Shown: positions 6,612 to 15,516 of the stretch, in pieces
How the letters are laid out: the number at the start of each line of letters is the position of its first letter
Position numbering within the stretch: position 1 is the stretch's first letter
The notes under the pieces: model-generated
Databases searched by the model: none
The model's input: the letters and a program-made list of their open reading frames with translations, nothing else
What the model was told of the DNA's origin: nothing
Origin: Leptospira ainlahdjerensis
GTDB taxonomy: Bacteria > Spirochaetota > Leptospiria > Leptospirales > Leptospiraceae
Direction: 5' to 3'
DNA length: 64,000 nucleotides
Assembly: GCF_016919175.1 (NCBI RefSeq)
Contig: NZ_JAFFPU010000044.1
Location: 151,501 to 215,500 of the forward strand
Program-made: the position numbers and the translations under genes

Positions 6612-8279
6612 TTAAGGAGCGGTTGTAAAACCCGTGGTTTGAGTAAAGTCGGCCCCGAGGGTATTATCGGACGCATCTCTGATCGCCGCTTTCACTCTCA
6701 CTTTGTAAGTCGTGTTCGGTAGCAGCGCTGCTCCGCCGGAATTGACTCGAATTCTATTGTTTCCGGTATAGATCGTAAGGGCATTCAATCGAACACAGCT
6801 TGCAAAGTTATCCGGAGAAATCTGAATGTTTCCTCTACAGGTTCCGTTAGAAATATTTCGACTAAAATCGTTCGGGTTCATTTCTTTGGAGAAAGTAATT
6901 TCAACGTTATAACCGGCGGAAGGTTGATTTACACTTCCATCGGTCGGAGTAATCGCGAGAATCGTGGGAGGAGTATTGTCCAAATCGTCTCCGGTTGTAA
7001 ATCCGGTCGCCTGAGTGCCCCCCGCAAAGGCATTTCCGGACAGATCTTGAATCCCGTTTGTAAGTCTTATCTTATAAATCGTCTGAGGCGCTAACGGATC
7101 TATTAGAAAAAATGAATGAATCAATCCTATATTGTCCCCGTCATAACGGAAATTTGAATTCATTCTTACACATGTATTAAAGTTATCCGAAGAAATTTGA
7201 ACGGTTCCCGAACAGGTGTTGTTTGCGGAATTCAATACAAACGAAGTAGGATTCATCTTTTCCGTAAAACCAAGGGTAAAAACTCGATTTCTCGCGACTC
7301 CGACCTGGTTTTCTCTTGGAAAGATCTGCGCTAATTGAGGAACGTTCGAGTCGTTGGTCTGAGTAATGAAGGTGAGAATTTGTTCATTCGATGAGTTTCC
7401 GGCCACGTCTTTAGCGCCCGCAGTGATTTTAACCTGATAATCCGTATTACTGCTTAGAGCTAAAGCCGGTTTTACGATCGAAGAACGCATTTGATTGAAA
7501 AGCTGAGGTTGTGCGGCGATTCTTTTGCAGCTCGCGAAATTGTTATCCGAAATCTGAATGCTGCCCGAACAAGTTGTGTTCGAAGTATTGACGTTAAGCG
7601 AAGTCGCATCCATCGCTTCCGTGAATGTGATGGAGAAGGAAGTGTTGGTTCCGACTAACGCATCCCCATCCCCGGGAAGAGAATATTGGATCCCGGGAGC
7701 GGTAATATCTGCGTTTGCAGAGGTGCTAAAGGTAGTAGTAACGGTCGCTGAAAGCTTTCTTCCACTCTCGTCGATGATCGTATCCAGAACTCTGATTTTG
7801 TACTGAGTTGAAATCGCTAAATTGTTTGCTGGATCCAATCGGAAGGAAGTGCTATTGGTTCCAAAGGGAGTGGTAGGCGCTGAATTCATACGAACGCAAG
7901 TCACAAAGTCGTCCGAGGAAAGACTGACCGAACCTGAACAGTTCGTATCCACTGTGTTGGTTGTAACGGAATTCATATTGATTACTTTTGAAAAAACGAC
8001 CGTCAAATTGGCGTTAATCGGTATATTCGCCGCGTTGTGAAGAGGTGTCGTTTGGGAAAGAGCGGGGATCAAGGGAGAGGAGGCCGGAGGAAGAATCCCT
8101 GTCTCAGAAGGAGGGGAAGGTGTATTCTGTGTTCCCGGTGTGCTGAGCAATGGAACGAGGGTAGTCTCTAAATTTGAGGTCTTCTTGTCGTCGCAGTAGA
8201 GGATGGAAATCCCCAAAAGAACGATCCAAACAACGTTCCGGAATTTATGAGTCGATGTATGATTGATTCTGTTTTGCAC
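6612..8279 (-). CDS. Lipoprotein with four bacterial Ig-like (SbsA/Big_5-type) repeats
   Basis: A secreted lipoprotein with lipobox ISILYC, a low-complexity Thr/Ser/Pro spacer, then four Ig-like domains of about 110 residues. Each domain contains a near-repeated cysteine loop: CSG.V..S.DDF..CVR, CSGSIQIS.NNF.SCKR, CSGTVQISSDNF.TCVR and CRGNIQIS.DNF.SCVR. The paired cysteines suggest one disulfide per domain. It probably sits on the cell surface, but its ligand is unknown. I prefer the GTG at 8279, which follows GAGGATATTATC and gives a normal-length signal peptide. The ATG at 8306 adds nine residues. An 18-bp palindrome lies just upstream. Confidence 0.82.
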   Translation of the reverse strand: MQNRINHTSTHKFRNVVWIVLLGISILYCDDKKTSNLETTLVPLLSTPGTQNTPSPPSETGILPPASSPLIPALSQTTPLHNAANIPINANLTVVFSKVINMNSVTTNTVDTNCSGSVSLSSDDFVTCVRMNSAPTTPFGTNSTSFRLDPANNLAISTQYKIRVLDTIIDESGRKLSATVTTTFSTSANADITAPGIQYSLPGDGDALVGTNTSFSITFTEAMDATSLNVNTSNTTCSGSIQISDNNFASCKRIAAQPQLFNQMRSSIVKPALALSSNTDYQVKITAGAKDVAGNSSNEQILTFITQTNDSNVPQLAQIFPRENQVGVARNRVFTLGFTEKMNPTSFVLNSANNTCSGTVQISSDNFNTCVRMNSNFRYDGDNIGLIHSFFLIDPLAPQTIYKIRLTNGIQDLSGNAFAGGTQATGFTTGDDLDNTPPTILAITPTDGSVNQPSAGYNVEITFSKEMNPNDFSRNISNGTCRGNIQISPDNFASCVRLNALTIYTGNNRIRVNSGGAALLPNTTYKVRVKAAIRDASDNTLGADFTQTTGFTTAP

Positions 8280-8322
8280 GATAATATCCTCGATCTTTTC
8301 GATCATAACTTAGATTTTTATT

Positions 8323-8340
8323 TATGAGTCAAGACTCATA
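8323..8340. promoter_or_regulatory. Perfect palindrome upstream of the Ig-repeat lipoprotein gene
   Basis: TATGAGTC-AA-GACTCATA is an uninterrupted inverted repeat. On the minus strand it overlaps a TTGACT that could be the -35 box of a promoter ending near 8300, which would fit the GTG start at 8279. It may be an operator. The cognate regulator is unknown. Confidence 0.4.
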
Positions 8341-8545
8341 TAATTTATAACCTCCGAATATGCTTTTTTACGAATGCGCGCTCTTTTCCTGTTCCTAAAT
8401 ACATGTCGTTTATTCCTTTGTTTTTGTCTTCCTCCGTATGATAAAATCTTAGAAACTGAAGCCGGATCCTTAACAAGAATCCATAACGTTCCTGATTTGA
8501 AAAATATTGACCGAGAATCATCGGTTTTCAGGTAGAAGATATTAA

Positions 8546-8734
8546 TTGAAAGCGAGCGCTTGGATTCAGCTTGTCGACGATGTAAATGCGAAATCGAAGT
8601 TTCAATTCGGGAAAGGAATCGGAAGCGAAGATCTTTTCCTTAAAAAGAATCTAATTTCGGCTGAATTCGTACAGAAGAATGGAAAGATGAGCCTTAAGAC
8701 AAAGGAAAAAGGTATTTATTATGAAACAAGATAA
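8546..8734 (+). CDS. Doubtful short ORF overlapping the next gene
   Basis: A 62-codon frame from a TTG with a weak upstream site. It overlaps the following gene by 14 bp. Its composition (charged, lysine-rich) is compatible with protein, but it has no recognisable domain or signal. It could equally be an untranslated leader of the membrane protein gene at 8721. Confidence 0.25.
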   Translation: MKASAWIQLVDDVNAKSKFQFGKGIGSEDLFLKKNLISAEFVQKNGKMSLKTKEKGIYYETR

Positions 8735-9164
8735 CGGAAAATTCTTAAATTTTATCTTTTTATCGACTCTGTTTCTACAATCGGCTTGTGCATCGACTCA
8801 CGATCGGGATCTTCCTAATTCCTGGTTTTTAAGCATCGTGACTTTTTTTATTCTTTCGATATCGGGCGTAGTTTTTTTAATTATAAAAAAATGGCATCTT
8901 ATTTCCGCTTTATTAGGTCTCTTTGTTTTCTCCATCGGTTATTTGGTATCCGCCGTGATGTTGATTACGTATGACGATACTTGTAACGATCGGAAAAACT
9001 TCGGAGATTGCTGGTCGATCTCCTCTTTGACTCTAAAGGAAGGTATAGTAACAGGAGTGAGTTCTATTTCAGCGGTTTTGTTTTATGTGTCCTGTCTTTT
9101 TGTTTTGATGGCCTTGAAAAAAATCTTGTTTCGGCATTTCGACTTCGATAAGAAAGAAAAATAA
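8721..9164 (+). CDS. Small membrane protein with lipobox-like N terminus
   Basis: A 147-residue protein. The first segment (residues 8-25) ends LFLQSACAS, which resembles a spirochaetal lipobox with cysteine at about 23. Three further hydrophobic segments follow, near 34-55, 60-82 and 108-132. A loop contains two cysteines (DDTCNDRKNFGDCW) that may form a disulfide outside the membrane. The ribosome site is AAAGGAAAAAGG. No family is recognised. Its neighbours give no functional hint. Confidence 0.6.
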   Translation: MKQDNGKFLNFIFLSTLFLQSACASTHDRDLPNSWFLSIVTFFILSISGVVFLIIKKWHLISALLGLFVFSIGYLVSAVMLITYDDTCNDRKNFGDCWSISSLTLKEGIVTGVSSISAVLFYVSCLFVLMALKKILFRHFDFDKKEK

Positions 9165-9361
9165 AACTGCATTGAGAATGTATCATTTCCGCTTTTCTCG
9201 AGACCGAAGCCCGGCGTATCTTTCCCGTTTTAATTCCTCGTTTCGACAAGGCTTGTTTAAAAAGATTGAATATTCTTTTATTGTTTGATTGCGAGCAGGA
9301 ACAAGTTGTTGTTAAAAAAGAAAAGCGGTATAAAATTAAATTCCGTGAGACGATTCAAATC

Positions 9362-10957
9362 TCAAGAATGTCGTCCCACGATTTCATCCGCCGATTCCTC
9401 TGTAGTCTTTGACTGGATCTCCGTTACTCGGATTTCGTTTTCAATCCAGGATTTTTTGATCTTTTCGAGGTCCTTTCTCCTCTTATCGACGTATTCCATT
9501 CCTTTGCTCATCTGTTCGAATTGTATCTTTGAAATTTGGCGATCCAAAGAGGTTTCCAGCCAACCGTAAGCATGAACCAGGAATAAAATTTTATCAAACC
9601 AGGAAGCTTGATTCTCAAAGCATAAAAATTTAAGTTTGAAAAACGATTTTTGAAAATCTATATTAGAGAATAATGACGGAAAAGTTTTTCTATTTATATG
9701 CAAGACGTATAAAAATGATCGGAGTAGCTCTTTTTTATAGGCGAACTTATGGATCATAAGATCCATCAATGAGATTACGTTTTCTGAGTTCTTATTAAAG
9801 AGGCAGTGGAATTTTTTCCCTTTTTCAAACCATTCTCCCGTGATATAATCGCGATCGTTCCTTATATTTTCTATCACCCTAAATGAAAATTCTCTGTCCT
9901 CCTCTAAATTGATCATCACGAATTTCGAAAGGCTTTCATTCTTCAAAGACATCATTGTTTTTAACAATTTGATGGATCTTAATTCTTGAGTAGAAATGTT
10001 TAGATATCTTTCTTGATCGTTTTTTTGACCGATATAGACGCAAAGAGTGATAAAGTCGGTTATTTTTTCGGGAAGCCCTTCTAAATGTAGGCAAACTTCG
10101 TTTAATTCCTGAGAAAGTAGAATCTCCTCCAGCTCTTGAAGGGATCCTTCGAAGTTGGCTTCTATTTCAAGGTTTTTTCGAAACTCCAGAAGTTGATTCC
10201 AAACTTTAGGATATTCTAAAATGATTTTCGGAATGAATTGTTCCAGATAATATTTTTTGACGATCTTGAATGTGTCGTTCGCTAATTCATCCTCGATGTG
10301 AAATAACCCCGCCGTTTTAGTGACCGCAATAAAACCGTTGTCTTGAATCGTTTTTAGAATGATATCGATACAATCCGATATCACTTCTTCTTTGGTGATT
10401 CCTTCGTAACAAAATGAAACAATCCATTTTTTACAATCGAATGAATCTCTCAAATAAGATCTACTAGTTCCGGACAGTAAAAATTCTAAAATTGGAATTA
10501 GTTCCGCTACGTGGTAAGGTTCGCAGGAGAGAATGTAGTTTTGAATCGAAAAGGAGGAGCGGCTCAGGCTGTTGAGGAAAATTTCCTTGAGATGATTGGC
10601 TCCGTTGAGATTGAATTCTTTTCCGGATAATAGATTCAAATAGACGAGGAGTTCTTTGGTTTCCGTTTTAAAACGGAACTCAGGAAAAACAAGAATCAAT
10701 CCCATTTCGGATAATCTGTTTAAAATTTCAAAATGGTTTATTTTGGCGCTATCATCCTTCCAAACTCTCAGAAGTTTTCCTGAAAAAAAGTAGTCAAGCG
10801 TCGCGTGATTGCGGATTCGAAACAAGAGATCGATTTCCTTATTCGAGAGATGGATCGCAGCTTTTACGGTTGCGTCCGTTTCATCGCTCAGAAACAAATA
10901 GGAAGGTAAGAACTTCGTATATTTTTCTCTATCATACAGAGATTGCTGGTTGTTCAT
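9362..10957 (-). CDS. 531-residue protein, unrecognised
   Basis: A long intact frame with an ATG at 10957 and a weak ribosome site. The protein has no signal peptide or membrane segment and looks almost entirely helical, with many Leu/Ile/Lys/Glu residues, a cluster of Phe/Tyr-rich helices in the C-terminal third, and a charged coiled-coil-like tail (KRRKDLEKIKKSWIENEI). The pattern is like a helical-repeat or scaffold protein. No catalytic motif is visible. Codon use and length support a real gene, and I cannot assign a function. It stands alone between the small membrane protein and the LysR gene. Confidence 0.7.
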   Translation of the reverse strand: MNNQQSLYDREKYTKFLPSYLFLSDETDATVKAAIHLSNKEIDLLFRIRNHATLDYFFSGKLLRVWKDDSAKINHFEILNRLSEMGLILVFPEFRFKTETKELLVYLNLLSGKEFNLNGANHLKEIFLNSLSRSSFSIQNYILSCEPYHVAELIPILEFLLSGTSRSYLRDSFDCKKWIVSFCYEGITKEEVISDCIDIILKTIQDNGFIAVTKTAGLFHIEDELANDTFKIVKKYYLEQFIPKIILEYPKVWNQLLEFRKNLEIEANFEGSLQELEEILLSQELNEVCLHLEGLPEKITDFITLCVYIGQKNDQERYLNISTQELRSIKLLKTMMSLKNESLSKFVMINLEEDREFSFRVIENIRNDRDYITGEWFEKGKKFHCLFNKNSENVISLMDLMIHKFAYKKELLRSFLYVLHINRKTFPSLFSNIDFQKSFFKLKFLCFENQASWFDKILFLVHAYGWLETSLDRQISKIQFEQMSKGMEYVDKRRKDLEKIKKSWIENEIRVTEIQSKTTEESADEIVGRHS

Positions 10958-11101
10958 TCTTTACGTCTCGATCGCAGAAGTATTCGATTCATCTTGTTTT
11001 CTTCAATTGTAAACAATCAAGTTACTCGCTTAAAATTTAAAAGTCCAACAATTTATTTACCAATAAAAGACAGACAAAAAATAATAATCACCCTCGGAAC
11101 C

Positions 11102-11125
11102 CGACTAAAAACAAGAATTTAGTCG
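11102..11125. terminator. Hairpin downstream of the LysR gene
   Basis: CGACTAAA (11102-11109) pairs with TTTAGTCG (11118-11125) across an 8-nt loop, 30 bp past the LysR stop. It lacks a T-run, so the terminator call is tentative. Confidence 0.35.
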
Positions 11126-11155
11126 CATTAGTTTTACATGGAATTCTAAAGATGT

Positions 11156-12073
11156 CTAGAGCCTCATCACATCCATCAAACACTCAGCCTTTTTGTTTTT
11201 TAGGGCGCTATTCTCGATTACAAAACTTAAAAAAATATTTAGGGAAGGATTTTTATTTTCAGGAACCCAAAATACGGATACGGGGAGGTATAACTTCCTG
11301 ATCGGTACGAACCGGGTCTCGGAAGGAACGACGTTTTGTGCGCCCAAGATCGTTAAGGACAGACCTTTTCCTGTCGCTACCAATATGGGACAACTTTCTC
11401 TTTCATTTTTCAAATACACTTTGGGTTTGATTCCGCTCTGTTTAAAGAGTTGAAAGATCGTTTCGTAAAAATTTCCGGTTTCGTGTTTGGGGTGTAGGAT
11501 GATCGTTTCGTTTTTTAGTTCCCGAAGTTCTATTTCCTTTCTCTTTGCGAGCGGATGTTTTTTAGGGACTAAAACTCCAAAACCTTCGTCATTGACCGGA
11601 TGTTGTTCTATCCCTTCTTCGGAAGCGGTGCCTTCCATAAAACAAACGTCGAACTGGCCGGCTTTTAAACCTTTAAAAATTCTGTTTCTTGATTCTTGAT
11701 GAAGTTGAAACTTCAATTTTGGAAATCGGTCCTGAAACTCGCCTATAATCTGAGGGAGGTTGGCTAAAAAGGTCGTCGTGGAAAAACCTATGCTCAAGGC
11801 GCCCGATTTGAGTTTGCCGATCGCACGAACCTCTCTTTCAAGATTTTCAACTCTTTCGAGGATTTCTTTTCCTTCTTTTAAAAGAAGGACGCCCGCACCC
11901 GTTAGTTTAACCTGTCTTGTAGTTCTTTCAAAAAGTTTGGTGGAAAGCTCTTCTTCCATAGAGGAAATCAATCTAGTGAGAGGCGGCTGCGACATCCCGA
12001 GTATTTCCGCGCTTTTTCTGAAATTAAGTTCTTCCGCTACGACTACGAATGATTTGAGTTTTGATAAGTCCAT
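11156..12073 (-). CDS. LysR-family transcriptional regulator
   Basis: A 305-residue protein with an N-terminal winged HTH (SFVVVAEELNFRKSAEILGMSQPPLTRLISSMEEEL, residues 9-45) and a periplasmic-binding-like effector domain from about 90 to 290. The ATG lacks a ribosome site and the LysR box begins only 6 bp upstream, so the transcript may have a very short leader. By position it probably controls itself and the flavoprotein gene at 12332, 258 bp away in the opposite direction. Effector unknown. Confidence 0.92.
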   Translation of the reverse strand: MDLSKLKSFVVVAEELNFRKSAEILGMSQPPLTRLISSMEEELSTKLFERTTRQVKLTGAGVLLLKEGKEILERVENLEREVRAIGKLKSGALSIGFSTTTFLANLPQIIGEFQDRFPKLKFQLHQESRNRIFKGLKAGQFDVCFMEGTASEEGIEQHPVNDEGFGVLVPKKHPLAKRKEIELRELKNETIILHPKHETGNFYETIFQLFKQSGIKPKVYLKNERESCPILVATGKGLSLTILGAQNVVPSETRFVPIRKLYLPVSVFWVPENKNPSLNIFLSFVIENSALKNKKAECLMDVMRL

Positions 12074-12078
12074 TTATA

Positions 12079-12101
12079 ATTGATACTAAAATGGTATCAA
12101 T
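12079..12101. promoter_or_regulatory. LysR-type operator (GATAC-N7-GTATC)
   Basis: ATTGATAC-N7-GTATCAAT is a perfect 8-bp inverted repeat. It matches the ATAC-N7-GTAT form of the LysR T-N11-A box, and sits immediately before the LysR ATG. Autoregulation is the simplest reading. Control of the divergent flavoprotein gene is possible. Confidence 0.65.
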
Positions 12102-12331
12102 AAATCAACTCATTAAGAATATTTTATAAAAAATAGATTCTTTTTATTATAAGTCTTTACATTATCAAAGGCGGTTCCATTTTTCAGATTGTATGGATCG
12201 GAATCGATCGTTTAAAACATGGATATAAAGGATGACTTTGGAAAAGAATCGCTTTTGATCTCGGTCTTAGGATCGTCGAGAAATTAAGAAATCTCTTCCT
12301 TCTAACCTTTTTTCTTAAGGAGAAGAATCGA

Positions 12332-13249
12332 ATGAAATTTGATTATGAAGTTCTTATCATCGGCGGAGGTCCTGCGGGATTGAGCGCGGCCTTGTCTTTG
12401 GGGCGTATGAGCCGAACGGCTTTGGTATGCGATGATAGCCGTCCTCGAAATGCGCCGTCCTCACACCTCAATAATTTTCCCACTCGAGACGGAATTCATC
12501 CGGCTGAATGGAGAAGATTGGCGAAGAAGGATTTGGAGAAATACCAGACGATTCGATTTTTTGAAGGTTCGGTTTTATCCGTTGAAAAAGCCGTCTCGGG
12601 TTTTTCAGCCGAACTTTCTTCGGGAATTAGAGTTCGTTTTAAAAAAGTCATTCTTGCCTACGGAGTGGAGGATACGTTTTTGCCGGTCCCCGGCTTTCGG
12701 GAGCTCTGGGGAAAATCCATTTTTCATTGTCCTTACTGTCACGGTTTCGAAATTCGCGGCTCCCGCCTCGGGTTTATCTCGAACAGCGAAATGACGTTTC
12801 ACATGTTGCCCTTGATAAACGCTCTCGCATCCGATCTGATTCTTTTTACGAACGGAAAGGCGGAATTCGGAGAGGAAGAAAAAAGTATATTAATAAAAAA
12901 TAATGTGGCACTGATTGAAGAGAAAATTTCCGGTTTTATATTCGAAGGCGAACAATTAAAAGCGGTTTCTCTTGAGAACTCCGAGCCCAAAGAGAGGCAA
13001 GCCGTTTTTTTTCAGCCGACTCTTCCGTTCTCGCTGAAATCCCGAATCGGCGAATCGCTCGGTTGCGAAAAAAATCAATTCGGTTTTTATAAGGTAAACG
13101 AGAGGGGAGCGACCAATGTGGATGGCGTTTTTGCTTGCGGTGACAATGTGAGTCCGGCTCATTCGGTTTTGTTAGCTGCGGCCTCGGGTACGATGGCCGG
13201 CATTGGGGCCGTTTCCGCGTTATTGGGAGAAGAATTTAACGGTAATTAG
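12332..13249 (+). CDS. Thioredoxin-reductase-like NAD(P)/FAD oxidoreductase
   Basis: A 305-residue two-domain flavoprotein. GGGPAG at 11-16 binds FAD. The redox-active CPYC (C133, C136) lies in the pyridine-nucleotide half as in thioredoxin reductases. The C-terminal VDGVFACGDN motif contacts the FAD. The expected second GxGxxG of the NADPH domain is weak (around SRLGFISNSE), so cofactor use could differ from a true thioredoxin reductase. The ribosome site AAGGAGAAG is strong. The LysR gene lies divergently upstream and is the likely regulator. Possible roles are disulfide or quinone/oxidant reduction. Confidence 0.85.
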   Translation: MKFDYEVLIIGGGPAGLSAALSLGRMSRTALVCDDSRPRNAPSSHLNNFPTRDGIHPAEWRRLAKKDLEKYQTIRFFEGSVLSVEKAVSGFSAELSSGIRVRFKKVILAYGVEDTFLPVPGFRELWGKSIFHCPYCHGFEIRGSRLGFISNSEMTFHMLPLINALASDLILFTNGKAEFGEEEKSILIKNNVALIEEKISGFIFEGEQLKAVSLENSEPKERQAVFFQPTLPFSLKSRIGESLGCEKNQFGFYKVNERGATNVDGVFACGDNVSPAHSVLLAAASGTMAGIGAVSALLGEEFNGN

Positions 13250-13587
13250 GCGCACCCGCGGGAGCCTGGAGTCTGTTTTGAGAAAACAAAGGTTTTTTTT
13301 ATTCAATTTTGTAAGCCGTTTGTATGGAGACTCGGATCATCTCTCTACGATTTTTTCTTATATCGTTTTAAAAGAAATCTCTACAACGGTTTTGTTTGCC
13401 GTGTCGCGGATCTCCCGGCTGTCGGCGTATACGGGGAGGATATCTTGATATCGGTAATCCGAGTAAGAACAATCTCTCTTTTTTCGGAAGGAGATTTATC
13501 TTTCATTCTTCCGAATCGGTTTGGATCTGCGTTCTTCCACGTCTAAAATCCGGAACGGCCCGGTTGATCCAACAACCTTAGCCACGA
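13250..13587. other. Intergenic stretch without a clear gene
   Basis: There is no convincing gene. One minus-strand frame stays open for about 46 codons and ends DTANKTVVEISFKTI, but it lacks a start. It may be a gene remnant or chance. The R1 repeat follows. Confidence 0.3.
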
Positions 13588-13824
13588 GTTGAGAGGAACT
13601 GCAAGTAGAATCGTCCTTCAAAAGAAGGACCTAATAGAAGTTCCTACACTGGGATTTTTGCTTGCAAAATTAGAATTCTGTGATAAATGAAAGTCACCCG
13701 ATTTTTTCCACCACCCGCCCCTCCACCCGAAATTTGGGTGGGGCGCGCGACTTCCACAGAGGGCTGTCGTAGTTCCGACAGATTCTCTTAAAATCGGGAC
13801 AAACTTGCGGTTAAGATCAAGGTT
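13588..13824 (+). repeat. Dispersed repeat R1, copy 1
   Basis: The best-conserved part (13631-13824) aligns along its length with 19266-19460 and 54157-54345. Shared landmarks, in order, are AGTTCCTACAC, CTTGCAAAATTAG, a C-rich run, CCACCCGAAATTTGGG, GGGGCGCGCGACTT, and a palindrome of form GTCG..TTCCGAC. Upstream similarity to copy 3 extends to about 13588. This copy has its own hairpin GTCCTTC-AAAA-GAAGGAC (13613-13630) and a perfect CTGTCG/CGACAG pair (13764-13769, 13776-13781). No ORF is conserved, so it is a non-coding repeat or mobile-element derivative. Confidence 0.8.
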
Positions 13825-13908
13825 GACGGAGGGAGTCTTCGATCGGTTTCACCAAAGTATTTTCTAAGGATAAAAAAGAAGTATAATATAATAATATTCA
13901 AATATACT

Positions 13909-14547
13909 CTAATATCGATCGTGAGAAGACGACAGCGCATAGGCCCTTCCGTCCTGCCACAGGGTTTCCAACACCGAAGCAATGACGGGAGCGTTCCAAA
14001 CGGTTTGAAAATTAATTTTGGTTTTAATTTTCGGATTTAAATCCGAATAAAGAAACAAATGTCCTTCCTGGGAATATTTTCGAAGATCCTTCCATTCCAC
14101 AAAATGGTCCTCGTTTTTTTGAAACCACTTGACTATGTGTATATTCACTCCTTTCGGGGTGACTTCTAAATTTTGAATCTTATAGGATCTTCCGTTTTCG
14201 AGATTTTCAAGCGCTTCTTCGGCGAGTTTTTTCGTTCGATTTTCCCAAAGAGAATCTATGATTTGCAGATATCGATTCTCCATTTTTTTGTTGGTCACAA
14301 AAAGCTGAATCGATTGAAATCCGATTTGTATCGACCGGTTTTTCCCGTCCCGAAGTCCGATGGAATAGAGTCGATTGGCTTTGATTCCGTTGATATACAA
14401 CTGAGTAATTCCGTATTTTATCTCTTTGATCTCGTGAAAGCGGAGTTGAACTTCTCCGAATTGGATCGTTTTAGAATCGATTCGAAGTCTTTTTTGAAAA
14501 GGATCCAAAATGCTCTTTCTAATAAAAAGGTCGATGTCCTGATTCAT
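13909..14547 (-). CDS. Protein of unknown function, about 212 residues
   Basis: A soluble-looking protein of beta-rich then mixed composition. The N-terminal half (RLRIDSKTIQFGEVQLRFHEIKEIKYGI) resembles PH-like or bacterial PH-like domains, in which strands alternate with conserved Lys/Ile-Glu-Ile patterns. The C-terminal half repeats a similar pattern (YKIQNLEVTPKGVNIHIVKWFQKNEDHFVEWKDL, broken here), suggesting two related domains. That is a fold impression, not a match. The ATG at 14547 is chosen. A TTG at 14586 would add 13 hydrophobic residues. It lies downstream of the AraC gene on the same strand, 66 bp or more away. Confidence 0.6.
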   Translation of the reverse strand: MNQDIDLFIRKSILDPFQKRLRIDSKTIQFGEVQLRFHEIKEIKYGITQLYINGIKANRLYSIGLRDGKNRSIQIGFQSIQLFVTNKKMENRYLQIIDSLWENRTKKLAEEALENLENGRSYKIQNLEVTPKGVNIHIVKWFQKNEDHFVEWKDLRKYSQEGHLFLYSDLNPKIKTKINFQTVWNAPVIASVLETLWQDGRAYALSSSHDRY

Positions 14548-14652
14548 CTTGGAAAGATAGAGAGCGGTAAAAAGGGGAACGGTCAAGAGTTACTTTGGAA
14601 AGAATCGGAAAAACGAAACAAACGAAGGAAATGCGGGAACAAAGGGGGCTTT

Positions 14653-15444
14653 TTAAAGAACGGTCAGCATCTTTTCGATCTGCTCGTTTTGAATATACCA
14701 GCGAATCGATTCTCCCTTTCCAAAAACGACGGAAGGTGAAATTCCGAAGATCTCCCGAAATACATTTGTAAAGTGAGCCTGGTCGTAAAAGCCGGCGCCG
14801 AGGGCGGCATCCGCCAGAGAAGCGCCTTGTTTGAGAGCGATCACCGCGGTTTTGATTCGAAACCACTTACGAAAAGCGCGAAGCGGGAGGCCGACCACAT
14901 TTTTAAATTCGTGTTGTAGCCAAGACGCGGACATCCCGATTTCATCTGCGAGTTCCTCGACGTTTACGGTTTCCTCTGGATTCTCCACGAGCTTCCGCAA
15001 AACATAGATTAGGCGATCATCGTCTTGAATATTTTTCGCGGGCGCCAAGCGGTTAAAAGGAAACGAACGGCCGAGTATTTCGGGATATTGTTCCGGGGTT
15101 GAGGCCTGAATCTCAAGACAAGTCGCGGCCAATTCTACAGCCCAAGCCGGATTTTCGGAAAGTCCGTTAGGGCCCGCGTCCTTTGCAAGGATCGCTCCGA
15201 TTTCACTTCCTGGATCCGCGAACAAAATTCCTACCGATCCGTTTAGATCGGTCTCGTGACTCAACGTTCCGTCAAAAACGAAACACCTGGAGCTCATCCA
15301 ATGCGTGTTTCCTTTTACCCTTTTTTTGATTTCCGTATCCAGTCCTACGACCGCCGCGGATGTAACGGTAGAATGAAACGCGAGATACGGCAATTGTCCG
15401 ACGAACAACACGGCACCTCGAAGCGCACAGATTACGTTCTGCAT
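14653..15444 (-). CDS. AraC-family transcriptional regulator
   Basis: A 263-residue regulator with an N-terminal effector region (about 1-155) and an AraC HTH pair (about 165-255). The first helix set is around VEELADEIGMSASWLQHEFK. The second contains AGFYDQAHFTNVFREIFGISP. It is similar to the regulator at 1284. The start at 15444 has only a weak ribosome site. Upstream on the same strand is a thioesterase (73 bp gap), so both could be co-transcribed. No ligand is inferred. Confidence 0.9.
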   Translation of the reverse strand: MQNVICALRGAVLFVGQLPYLAFHSTVTSAAVVGLDTEIKKRVKGNTHWMSSRCFVFDGTLSHETDLNGSVGILFADPGSEIGAILAKDAGPNGLSENPAWAVELAATCLEIQASTPEQYPEILGRSFPFNRLAPAKNIQDDDRLIYVLRKLVENPEETVNVEELADEIGMSASWLQHEFKNVVGLPLRAFRKWFRIKTAVIALKQGASLADAALGAGFYDQAHFTNVFREIFGISPSVVFGKGESIRWYIQNEQIEKMLTVL

Positions 15445-15516
15445 CGGTTCACGTTAATCGGAAATGCGACGGATGCAATCGAAAACTATGGCTTATTAAA
15501 TCGAGGGTACAAAAAA

